Shown: piece after piece, positions 8,501 through 13,367 of the stretch
Numbering within the stretch: the stretch's first letter is position 1
How the letters are laid out: every line of letters starts with the position of its first letter
Source of the DNA: Flammeovirgaceae bacterium
GTDB lineage: Bacteria > Bacteroidota > Bacteroidia > Cytophagales > Cyclobacteriaceae
NCBI GenBank assembly: GCA_022616575.1
Contig: JAKEEN010000147.1
Coordinates: 1 to 13,367, forward strand
DNA length: 13,367 nucleotides
Direction of reading: 5' to 3'
Position numbers and translations under genes: made by a program
Notes under the pieces: model-generated
Database searches by the model: none
What the model was told of the DNA's origin: nothing
Seen by the model: only the letters and a program-made list of their open reading frames with translations

Positions 8501-8921
8501 CTATGGTACCGGGCCGAGCGATTTCGGATATCCATATGCACCCAATGCAGATGGAAGCTACACGATCCGTGGATACATAACCAACTTTGGCGAAGGTGAT
8601 GTGGTTATTGATGAAGCCTGGTACACCAGTTTGGGAGGCGGCTTTGGAGCGGTAGGCTCCCAGTTTATTGAAAGTGCCCAGTGGACACGCCTGAGAGAAT
8701 TATCTCTTGGCTATTCCTTAAACTCAGCAGCTTTTAAGAAAGCTACTAAAATAAGTTCGGTAGATTTTTCTATTACGGGCCGTAATCTCTTTTTATGGAC
8801 TGACTTCAAGGGCAATGACCCGGAGACGAACCTAACCGGGCCTACGAATGGACGTGGGTTAGATTACTTCAATAACCCGGCTACCAAGTCGTGGGTCTTT
8901 TCCATCAAAATCAGTTATTGA
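5550..8921 (+). CDS. SusC/RagA-family TonB-dependent outer-membrane transporter
   Basis: The 1123-residue protein starts with a signal peptide (1-19, cut near AQG-QE). A carboxypeptidase-regulatory-like domain follows (about 22-96; TGKVTSTDDGSAIPGVNV). The linker LSEVVVTALGIE (101-112) is typical of the family. The plug domain (about 117-240) carries IQIRGQSSI, PLIIVDGVPI and the hallmark ETVEVLKGASASALWGSRAANG. The rest is a 22-strand-type beta barrel ending in the aromatic residue of FSIKISY. There is no STN domain, so no anti-sigma signalling arm. Together with the SusD-like lipoprotein 25 bp downstream it forms an uptake complex that imports large ligands using TonB energy. The ligand cannot be predicted, since no degradative enzyme is nearby. 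The ATG is used without a Shine-Dalgarno site. The frame is intact. Confidence 0.96.
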   Translation: MRKFLLVIWLAAIGFAAQGQERTVTGKVTSTDDGSAIPGVNVLVKGTASGTVTDANGEYSLSVPASGGALIYSFIGLQTQEVQIGDRTVIDVALSLDVTQLSEVVVTALGIEVNKDRLGSATSKVGGAALKNSGEPTLINGLSGKAAGVYINRSTGDPGAGSYIQIRGQSSITSSIQPLIIVDGVPIYNTTPPMGVAGVAQQSRLNDLNPNDIETVEVLKGASASALWGSRAANGVIMITTKKGSAGEGKINLSYSGSYSTDDILAKHPMQRSWGQGASGYYYTNALGDALFGSATGLPYAFGDKIADRTGGADVVISDPSDPRYVGYFQTPDGRMFYPVLTSDFDPAGNVHGGKNSRETFDQYDAIFGRGHYWDHNISLSGGDKNGSFYLSIGDMNQQGIVKNNSDFHRTSIKLNGEKVLNPVVKLGTNISYSRIVSNRIQQGSNLNGLFLGGLRTAPDFDNSYYTGTYFDAAGLGFINRQRSYRNHIGRRADPTYDNPVWVMNNNKDKSEVDRFIASTQVDINATDWLTFTGRFGVDHYSDRRQVFFPVNSAGSVNTGQLQLQTPRETQFNADFFARGNWELTADWIVGALVGINANQRTSDNVGGTTSAFTITDNVPLNLNNATSTNRVPFNAYAQQRTGAVYATANAGWKDQVFVNLTGRSESASTYGRDQSPTYFYPSADVAWQFTKTFGLESKILSFGKLRAGFGKVATQPSPYNTVTYYNPAVYGESWSSVVNSSAYGGGYEQSSVQGNSLLKPEVKTELEFGGDFRLVQDRINLGITYFTNEVKDVLLPVSLAPSTGFTNKVGNAATLENKGIEVELGGDVIRIGGFKWNLYSNWSRIRNEVTSLSGTESLFLTGFTGVSSRAVVGQPVGVLWGVDFLRDANGNMDLDEYGFPQQNNVESVIGNPNPDWRGGLGSVFSFKGFTVNVLFEHSHGGDIWGGTRGAMFTFGTHADTDHEVTISAAQAAALRNYTNTIANYGTGPSDFGYPYAPNADGSYTIRGYITNFGEGDVVIDEAWYTSLGGGFGAVGSQFIESAQWTRLRELSLGYSLNSAAFKKATKISSVDFSITGRNLFLWTDFKGNDPETNLTGPTNGRGLDYFNNPATKSWVFSIKISY

Positions 8922-8946
8922 TGTCTGACATTAAATTTTTAAAACC

Positions 8947-10353
8947 ATGAAACATTTTAAATTTATATATACAGCAATAATGATTCTCGGCATGGCATCG
9001 TGCGAATCATTTGTGGAAGGCGTGAATGAGATTGACCCGACACGCCCAACCGATGCAGACCTTGCCTTAGTGGTAACGGGCATGCAGGTTGAATACATGA
9101 GTACATTGGAAGGTGAAATGGCCAGGTTATCCGGATTATGGTCTGGCTATTTCACAGGTTCAGACCGACAGTATATTCCCATCTATAACTATGACATTGC
9201 ATCAACCAATTCTGACAGCCCGTGGGGGAATGTTTACGCATTTGTGTTTAAGCAATCACGGATTGCGCAAGCAAAAGCAATAACCCTTAATAATCGACTC
9301 ACGTTGGGTGCAGCTCAGGTAGTTGAAGCACACATCATGGGTACTGCAGCAACATTATGGGGCGATATTCCCTATAATGAAGCGATCAATACCGCACAAT
9401 TTCCAAATCCGAAGTATGACCCACAAGATCAGGTAATTGATAATCTTATCACCCTTTTGGATGAAGCTATAGCTAACCTGAATTCTGGTGTTGGAAATTT
9501 AAACGGAGATTTTTTAAGTGGCGGTGGCGCACCCGGTGTTATACTTCCTGGTAGTGCTTCCAAATGGATAAAAGTGGCCAATTCATTAAAGGCGCGTTAC
9601 CTGTTGTATAAAAAAGATTATTCAGGAGCCCTTGCAGCTGCCAATTTAGGAGTTGATGTAACGGCCAATAACCTGATGGCCCCGCACGGAACGGTCAATG
9701 ATCAGAATAGAAATATTTATTATGATTTTCATCAAAGACAGCGGGTTGGTTACATGACAGCAAAGAATGCTTTTCTTGCCCAAAAACTTGATCCGGCATC
9801 TGCAACCAATCGCAACCATGCAAATACAACAGAGACTGCCCGATTCAATCTTTATTATACAGGTACTTCACCAAACTATGATTTAAAGGTATCGTCTACC
9901 GGCTTCTTTGGTTCTGCCGCAAGTTTTCCGCTGATGACCGCCTATGAGACTAAGCTTATTGCAGCAGAATGTGAGACGCGCCTTAATGGAGTAACTGCAG
10001 GCGTAACGACACTTAATATGCACAGAGCCTTGCTGCGTACTGCGTTCCCTGCCGGCACGTATACAGATTTTATAGATGCTGATTTTGCCCCCGGTGGAAT
10101 TGAGAATGCAGATAGCATAGCCGATGCAGACGCACTGCTTCGCGAGATCCTGGAAGAAAAGTATGTTTCGCTCTACGGCCAGATTGAAGTATTTAACGAA
10201 ATAAGAAGAACCAATAATGCTGTCGGGGTTCCGCCTAATTCTGGAACACAAATGCCTCAGCGATTTTTGTACTCACAAAACGAAATTAATTCAAACACAA
10301 GTACTCCCAGTCCAATTCCGGGACTATTTGTAAAAACCACACTCTTTCAATAG
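8947..10353 (+). CDS. SusD/RagB-family nutrient-binding outer-membrane lipoprotein
   Basis: The 468-residue protein has a lipoprotein signal peptide ending at C19 (GMASC), so the mature form is lipid-anchored and should face outward as the lid of the SusC barrel. The stretch after the anchor, EIDPTRPTDADLA, matches the SusD-like_2 type (PF12771) better than classic starch SusD. The helical core includes LWGDIPYNEA (137-146), typical of TPR-like SusD folds, and the C-terminal part has ILEEKYVSLYGQIEVFNEIRRT. It lies 25 bp after susC and shares its transcript; the leader is A/T-rich with no Shine-Dalgarno site. The length is ordinary for this subfamily. The ligand is unknown. Confidence 0.94.
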   Translation: MKHFKFIYTAIMILGMASCESFVEGVNEIDPTRPTDADLALVVTGMQVEYMSTLEGEMARLSGLWSGYFTGSDRQYIPIYNYDIASTNSDSPWGNVYAFVFKQSRIAQAKAITLNNRLTLGAAQVVEAHIMGTAATLWGDIPYNEAINTAQFPNPKYDPQDQVIDNLITLLDEAIANLNSGVGNLNGDFLSGGGAPGVILPGSASKWIKVANSLKARYLLYKKDYSGALAAANLGVDVTANNLMAPHGTVNDQNRNIYYDFHQRQRVGYMTAKNAFLAQKLDPASATNRNHANTTETARFNLYYTGTSPNYDLKVSSTGFFGSAASFPLMTAYETKLIAAECETRLNGVTAGVTTLNMHRALLRTAFPAGTYTDFIDADFAPGGIENADSIADADALLREILEEKYVSLYGQIEVFNEIRRTNNAVGVPPNSGTQMPQRFLYSQNEINSNTSTPSPIPGLFVKTTLFQ

Positions 10354-10365
10354 GTTGTTTAGGTT

Positions 10366-10400
10366 AACAGGTTGTTCCTCACAGAGCAGCCTGTTCTTTT
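10366..10400 (+). terminator. 12-bp hairpin with short T run after susD (terminator or attenuator)
   Basis: AACAGGTTGTTC (10366-10377) pairs with GAGCAGCCTGTT (10384-10395) around a 6-nt loop, with two G-T wobbles. CTTTT follows. The T run is short, so termination may be partial. It begins 12 nt after the susD stop and ends 13 nt before the next start codon. Confidence 0.6.
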
Positions 10401-10413
10401 ACCTGATCCGTTT

Positions 10414-11178
10414 ATGAAAATGAAATATCTAAGATTCTGTTTTCTCTCAAGCATTGTCTGCTTTCTACCCGGTTCAATAATAGCACAGCAACCGGATACA
10501 CCGTTAACTATTGTTGAGCTTTTTACTTCAGAAGGCTGTTCCAGTTGTCCGGCTGCCGATGAGTTGTTAAAAGAGATGAGTGATATCCGGCAGGGCGAGG
10601 GTAAACCGTTTATCGCTCTTGCTTTTCATGTCACCTATTGGAACCGCATGGGTTGGATTGACTCCTTCAGTAATGAGGCCTATACCGTCAGGCAGAGAAA
10701 ATACCAGGCACAGTTAAAGTTACCTCAGCTATATACACCCCAGGCTATTGTGAATGGCGAGGTAGAGTTTGTCGGCTCAAACCCCGTAGGCTTTCGCAAT
10801 GCACTTATCAAGATGGAGAACGCAGCAAACTCATACTCGCTGGTTGCTACCGCGAATCTCACAGAAGAAGGGATTACGATTTCTTATGAACTGAATAAAG
10901 AACCTAAAAGGGAATTACTCAACATCGCGATTATCGAGAAAAATAGCGAACGGAAAATTACCCGCGGTGAAAACAAAAGTCGCACCCTCAGGCATTTCAA
11001 TGTGGTTCGCGAGTTTACGACCCGTGAATTAAAAAAGCAGGATCAGTTTTTACTGAAGCCTGCCGAAAGATTGGCGCCCGAAAATATGGAAATTGTCTTG
11101 TACGTGCAGCAACCGAGGTCCATGAAAATTATTTCGGCATTTCAAATTCCGGTTCATAAAGCAAAGACTAACGAATAA
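10414..11178 (+). CDS. DUF1223-family secreted thioredoxin-like CXXC protein
   Basis: From the ATG at 10414 the protein has 254 residues with a signal peptide (1-24, cut near IIA-QQ). ELFTSEGCSSCPAAD holds a CSSC pair (C42, C45) at the position of a thioredoxin-fold active site. TYWNRMGW (74-81) and YTPQAIVNG (107-115) are DUF1223 signatures, the latter with the expected cis-proline-like TP. The protein should be periplasmic. It may act in thiol-disulphide exchange, but the family's reaction is not established. The frame also opens further upstream at a TTG (10372), but that would place the start inside the hairpin after susD and would put 14 non-signal residues in front of a good signal peptide, so I reject it. 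It is the first gene of a tight cassette; the next ATG is 7 bp after its stop. Confidence 0.87.
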   Translation: MKMKYLRFCFLSSIVCFLPGSIIAQQPDTPLTIVELFTSEGCSSCPAADELLKEMSDIRQGEGKPFIALAFHVTYWNRMGWIDSFSNEAYTVRQRKYQAQLKLPQLYTPQAIVNGEVEFVGSNPVGFRNALIKMENAANSYSLVATANLTEEGITISYELNKEPKRELLNIAIIEKNSERKITRGENKSRTLRHFNVVREFTTRELKKQDQFLLKPAERLAPENMEIVLYVQQPRSMKIISAFQIPVHKAKTNE

Positions 11179-11185
11179 AAAAACT

Positions 11186-11680
11186 ATGGAGAATAACACA
11201 TCAGAAAACCAAAACGCGAATCTTGTCAAGGCCATATTGGTGGCAGGATTAATCGTAGGGACGCTGGATATAATGGCAGCATCAGTGCAAACCATGATCA
11301 ATGGACGAGACCCGTTGAACATGTGGAAATTTATTGCCAGCGGAGTATTTGGTAAGAAAGCCCTGACGGGAGGATTAATGTACTCGTTCCTGGGATTGTT
11401 CTTCCATTATTGCATTGCCACCATCTGGTCAACCATTTTCTTTCTGGCGTATCCGCGAATAAGTGCTCTCTCAGAGAACCGAGTACTAACCGGACTGGCA
11501 TATGGATTATTCGTTTGGCTTGGTATGTCTCAAATTGTATTGCCGCTTTCTAATGTTCCGCCTCTTTCATTCAAACTGGCGGGAGCCATTAAAGCCATAC
11601 TCATCCTCATGGGAGCGATAGGATTACCACTTTCTTTTTTAGCCAGTAGGTTTTATAGCACGCATTCGGTTGCCAGGTAG
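11186..11680 (+). CDS. Small four-helix integral membrane protein of unknown function
   Basis: The 164-residue protein has four hydrophobic segments at about 14-34, 64-89, 100-120 and 131-154. Conserved-looking features are GTLDIMAASVQ in helix 1, ASGVFGKKAL before helix 2, and FFHYCIATIWSTIFFLAYPR in helix 2. The overall look recalls YagU/DUF1440-like membrane proteins, but I am not certain of the family. There is no signal peptide or catalytic motif. The gene sits 7 bp after the DUF1223 gene and 6 bp before the cytochrome gene, so the three are surely co-transcribed. H74 and C76 in helix 2 could bind a metal or haem, but that is speculation. Confidence 0.82.
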   Translation: MENNTSENQNANLVKAILVAGLIVGTLDIMAASVQTMINGRDPLNMWKFIASGVFGKKALTGGLMYSFLGLFFHYCIATIWSTIFFLAYPRISALSENRVLTGLAYGLFVWLGMSQIVLPLSNVPPLSFKLAGAIKAILILMGAIGLPLSFLASRFYSTHSVAR

Positions 11681-11686
11681 TCTCTT

Positions 11687-12175
11687 ATGCTAAGAATTTT
11701 TTCGCTGGCAATCATTTGCTCAAGTCTAATGTATATTTCCTTTAACAATATATCCGATTATGGGGAAGTTCCGTATCCTGAAGGGTATCGTCATTGGGCG
11801 CACGTTAAAACTGCTATTGTTGGGCACGAAAATCCGTTTATGAGATTTAGAGGCATGCATCATATCTATGCTAATGACCTGGCTATGAAAGGGTATGTAT
11901 CCGGAAAATTTCCGGATGGGTCTGTTATAGTCTTTGATCTCTTAGAAATTAAAACAGAACCCAACACCGACATTGTGGAAGGCGAACGCAAATTTATCGA
12001 TGTGATGGTCAAAGATAGTTTGCGGTATGACTCTACGGGAGGTTGGGGATTTGAAGAATTTAACAAAAACAGTCTTACTGAACGGAACATTCTAAATCTA
12101 TCAAAACAAAAATGTTTCAATTGTCATGCGAAGACAAAGCCTACTGACTTTGTGTTTAGCGCCTTTAGAAAATAA
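11687..12175 (+). CDS. Cytochrome P460-family c-type haem protein
   Basis: The 162-residue protein begins with a hydrophobic export signal or anchor (about 3-19; no clear lipobox). The body matches the cytochrome P460 family (PF16694): PYPEGYRHWAHVK (29-41), MHHIYANDLAMKGY (57-70), GKFPDGSVIVFDLLE (73-87), and TGGWGFEEF. The single haem-attachment motif CFNCH is at 143-147 near the C-terminus, as usual for the family, followed by DFVFSAFRK. Members of the family oxidise hydroxylamine or bind nitric oxide; true P460 enzymes have a haem-lysine cross-link. Several lysines are present (K41, K68, K74, K102, K109), but I cannot tell by eye whether one is the cross-linking residue, so it could equally be a cytochrome c'-beta-like NO binder. 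It starts 6 bp after the membrane-protein gene. Maturation would need c-type haem assembly factors that are not in the window. Confidence 0.92.
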   Translation: MLRIFSLAIICSSLMYISFNNISDYGEVPYPEGYRHWAHVKTAIVGHENPFMRFRGMHHIYANDLAMKGYVSGKFPDGSVIVFDLLEIKTEPNTDIVEGERKFIDVMVKDSLRYDSTGGWGFEEFNKNSLTERNILNLSKQKCFNCHAKTKPTDFVFSAFRK

Positions 12176-12223
12176 ATCATACTCCTAAAAAGTGTATTGG
12201 TGCATTTGCTTGCCGAGACAGAG

Positions 12224-12985
12224 ATGAACCTGACGGTGAGAATTTCAACCTTCTCTTATGCTATGTCGATCATGGCATTCGGGTTTCTTCAAATTATTTT
12301 TAATCGTGTTGTAGCCGGGCGTCCGCCAGCGTGGCCATCATGGCTTCCTGGCGAGTTGGTGTTTGCTTATTTGAGTGGGGTACTATTCGCTGTCACGGGT
12401 CTTTTAGTTGTTTTAAATGTGAAACCAGTTAAGGCATTAATTGGTGTAGCAATTGTAATTTTGTTTTGGTCAGGACTTCAAAATGTTTACGCAGTAATTT
12501 CACGCTTGGATTATGGTTTTTCATTGACCAGTGCGGGCAAAGCGCTAACCATCGGTTCAGGGTCTTTGCTCGTGGCGGTTTTCTTCCACAACCAAGAAAA
12601 TCATTCCAGTCAAATAGTTTTATGGACATCACTATGTAGATACTCAACCGGATTCTTTTTACTAGTCAGTGGCGTGCAGCATTTTTTGTTTGCAGACTTT
12701 GTCAAGCTATTGGTACCGAACTGGATTCCCGGTCCATACTTCTGGACTTACCTGGCCGGTGCAGCATTGGCTTTAACAGGTTTTTCTCTTCTTATGAATA
12801 GTAAAGCAAAGTTGGCCGCAACCTTGGGAGGGTGGATGATTTTCACCTGGCTAATAATTCTGCATATACCGCGTGCTATTGGTAATCCAACACAAAATGA
12901 ATGGACTGCTGTGGTTGAAGCATTAAGCGTGAGTAGCATTCTACATTTACTCTCTCAAAGTCTAAAGAGAAGTTCAGAAGGTTAA
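12224..12985 (+). CDS. DoxX-like membrane protein with internal duplication
   Basis: From the ATG at 12224 the protein has 253 residues, about twice the length of a common DoxX-like protein, with some eight hydrophobic segments. The two halves are recognisably similar: the first has PPAWPSWLPGELVFAYLSG then LFAVTGLLVVLN, the second has VPNWIPGPYFWTYLAG then ALALTGFSLLMN. The second half also keeps LHIPRAIGNPTQNEW, typical of DoxX-like proteins, while the first lacks it. DoxX relatives are quinone-linked or redox-associated membrane proteins, but the activity of this type is not known. An in-frame TTG at 12197 would add 9 residues; I prefer the ATG. It lies 48 bp after the cytochrome gene and probably ends the cassette; its stop is 4 bp from that of the convergent gene. 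Confidence 0.82.
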   Translation: MNLTVRISTFSYAMSIMAFGFLQIIFNRVVAGRPPAWPSWLPGELVFAYLSGVLFAVTGLLVVLNVKPVKALIGVAIVILFWSGLQNVYAVISRLDYGFSLTSAGKALTIGSGSLLVAVFFHNQENHSSQIVLWTSLCRYSTGFFLLVSGVQHFLFADFVKLLVPNWIPGPYFWTYLAGAALALTGFSLLMNSKAKLAATLGGWMIFTWLIILHIPRAIGNPTQNEWTAVVEALSVSSILHLLSQSLKRSSEG

Positions 12986-12989
12986 CTCA

Positions 12990-13328
12990 TCATTTAACTT
13001 CCCTGATTTTAGTTGGATGACTGAGTTTAAAGTCTGTGCTGCTCCTGGCAATGCCGTAGCGTTTGTTTACATACCCTTTGCTGTATTCTTTAACACGTGC
13101 TTCAAATTCGAGAACGGTTCCTTCCGTGAGCGAAATTTTTTCAAATCCTTTGGTTAGAGTAAACCAAATATGGTCGGCCATGATCAGGTTTGTTTGGATG
13201 TCGGTAATTTTTTTCAATAGTATTGTTTCCTCCGGGTAGCCCGTATAACTGGTTTTCTTTCCGAATCGGCTAAATGTGGCCCTGAATTTTTTTCTGGCAC
13301 CTTCCTGCTTCGCTAATTCTTTCCGCAT
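12990..13328 (-). CDS. Small conserved protein, possibly OB-fold, function unknown
   Basis: The 112-residue basic protein has no signal peptide or membrane segment, so it is probably cytoplasmic. The core FRATFSRFGKKTSYTGY, ILLKKITDIQ, MADHIWFTLTKGF, GTVLEFEARVKEYSKGYVN and FKLSHPTKI alternates beta-strand-like stretches with glycine turns. Its strand order and 'GTVLEFEARV' segment recall OB-fold nucleic-acid-binding proteins. I recognise this as a recurring uncharacterised family, but I do not know a name or function for it. The first 20 residues are lysine/arginine-rich. It converges on the DoxX-like gene with 4 bp between stop codons; upstream sequence runs off the window after 39 bp. Confidence 0.75.
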   Translation of the reverse strand: MRKELAKQEGARKKFRATFSRFGKKTSYTGYPEETILLKKITDIQTNLIMADHIWFTLTKGFEKISLTEGTVLEFEARVKEYSKGYVNKRYGIARSSTDFKLSHPTKIREVK

Positions 13329-13367
13329 GATTATAATCTTCTATCCAAAAAAGCCAACGCCTTTCGC

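Noticed and set aside
9883..10251. 122-codon open frame antisense to susD
   Set aside because: Lies wholly within the susD-like gene and has no family features.
10372..10413. TTG-initiated N-terminal extension of the DUF1223 gene
   Set aside because: It falls in the hairpin after susD and would mask a normal signal peptide starting at 10414.

Overview
The window looks like a chromosomal segment from a gliding or formerly gliding member of the phylum Bacteroidota, most likely order Cytophagales. Four signs point there: a very long secreted protein ending in a gliding-motility-type (CHU_C, type IX secretion) sorting domain; a SusC/SusD outer-membrane pair; genes without Shine-Dalgarno sequences but with A-rich leaders; and a tRNA promoter that fits the Bacteroidota consensus TTTG-N19-TAnnTTTG exactly. 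Genus cannot be read from the sequence alone.

Layout, left to right. (1) Positions 1-2280 hold the 3' part of a giant surface protein; its 5' end lies outside the window. (2) It converges with a minus-strand membrane protein (2277-3005; TPR-like, two TM helices, SH3b), and the two stop codons overlap in a TTAA. (3) A tRNA-Lys(TTT) has its own promoter (2999-3029) and a good rho-independent terminator (3165-3198). Nothing further is seen in 3208-3387. (4) A minus-strand two-component pair follows: a LytS/YehU-type sensor kinase and a LytTR response regulator, overlapping by 8 bp. (5) A 370-bp divergent control region (5180-5549) carries several palindromes and a cluster of AACCAA/TTGGTT hexamers. 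(6) The plus-strand susC-like and susD-like genes form a TonB-dependent uptake pair. (7) After a 12-bp hairpin comes a plus-strand cassette of four genes: a secreted CXXC protein (DUF1223), a four-helix membrane protein, a cytochrome P460-family c-type haem protein, and a duplicated DoxX-like membrane protein. (8) A small conserved minus-strand protein of unknown function converges on the cassette with only 4 bp between stops.

How the parts may work together (inference). The kinase/regulator pair is divergent from susCD and is the obvious candidate to control it. No glycoside hydrolase, peptidase or other degradative enzyme lies near susCD, so its ligand is unknown. The cassette could ride on susCD transcription by read-through past the hairpin. 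It brings together envelope redox proteins (CXXC thiol protein, c-type haem, DoxX), which suggests an envelope redox or nitrogen-oxide-stress function rather than polysaccharide use. This cassette is the least described part of the window. No insertion sequence, integrase, CRISPR array or origin is visible.
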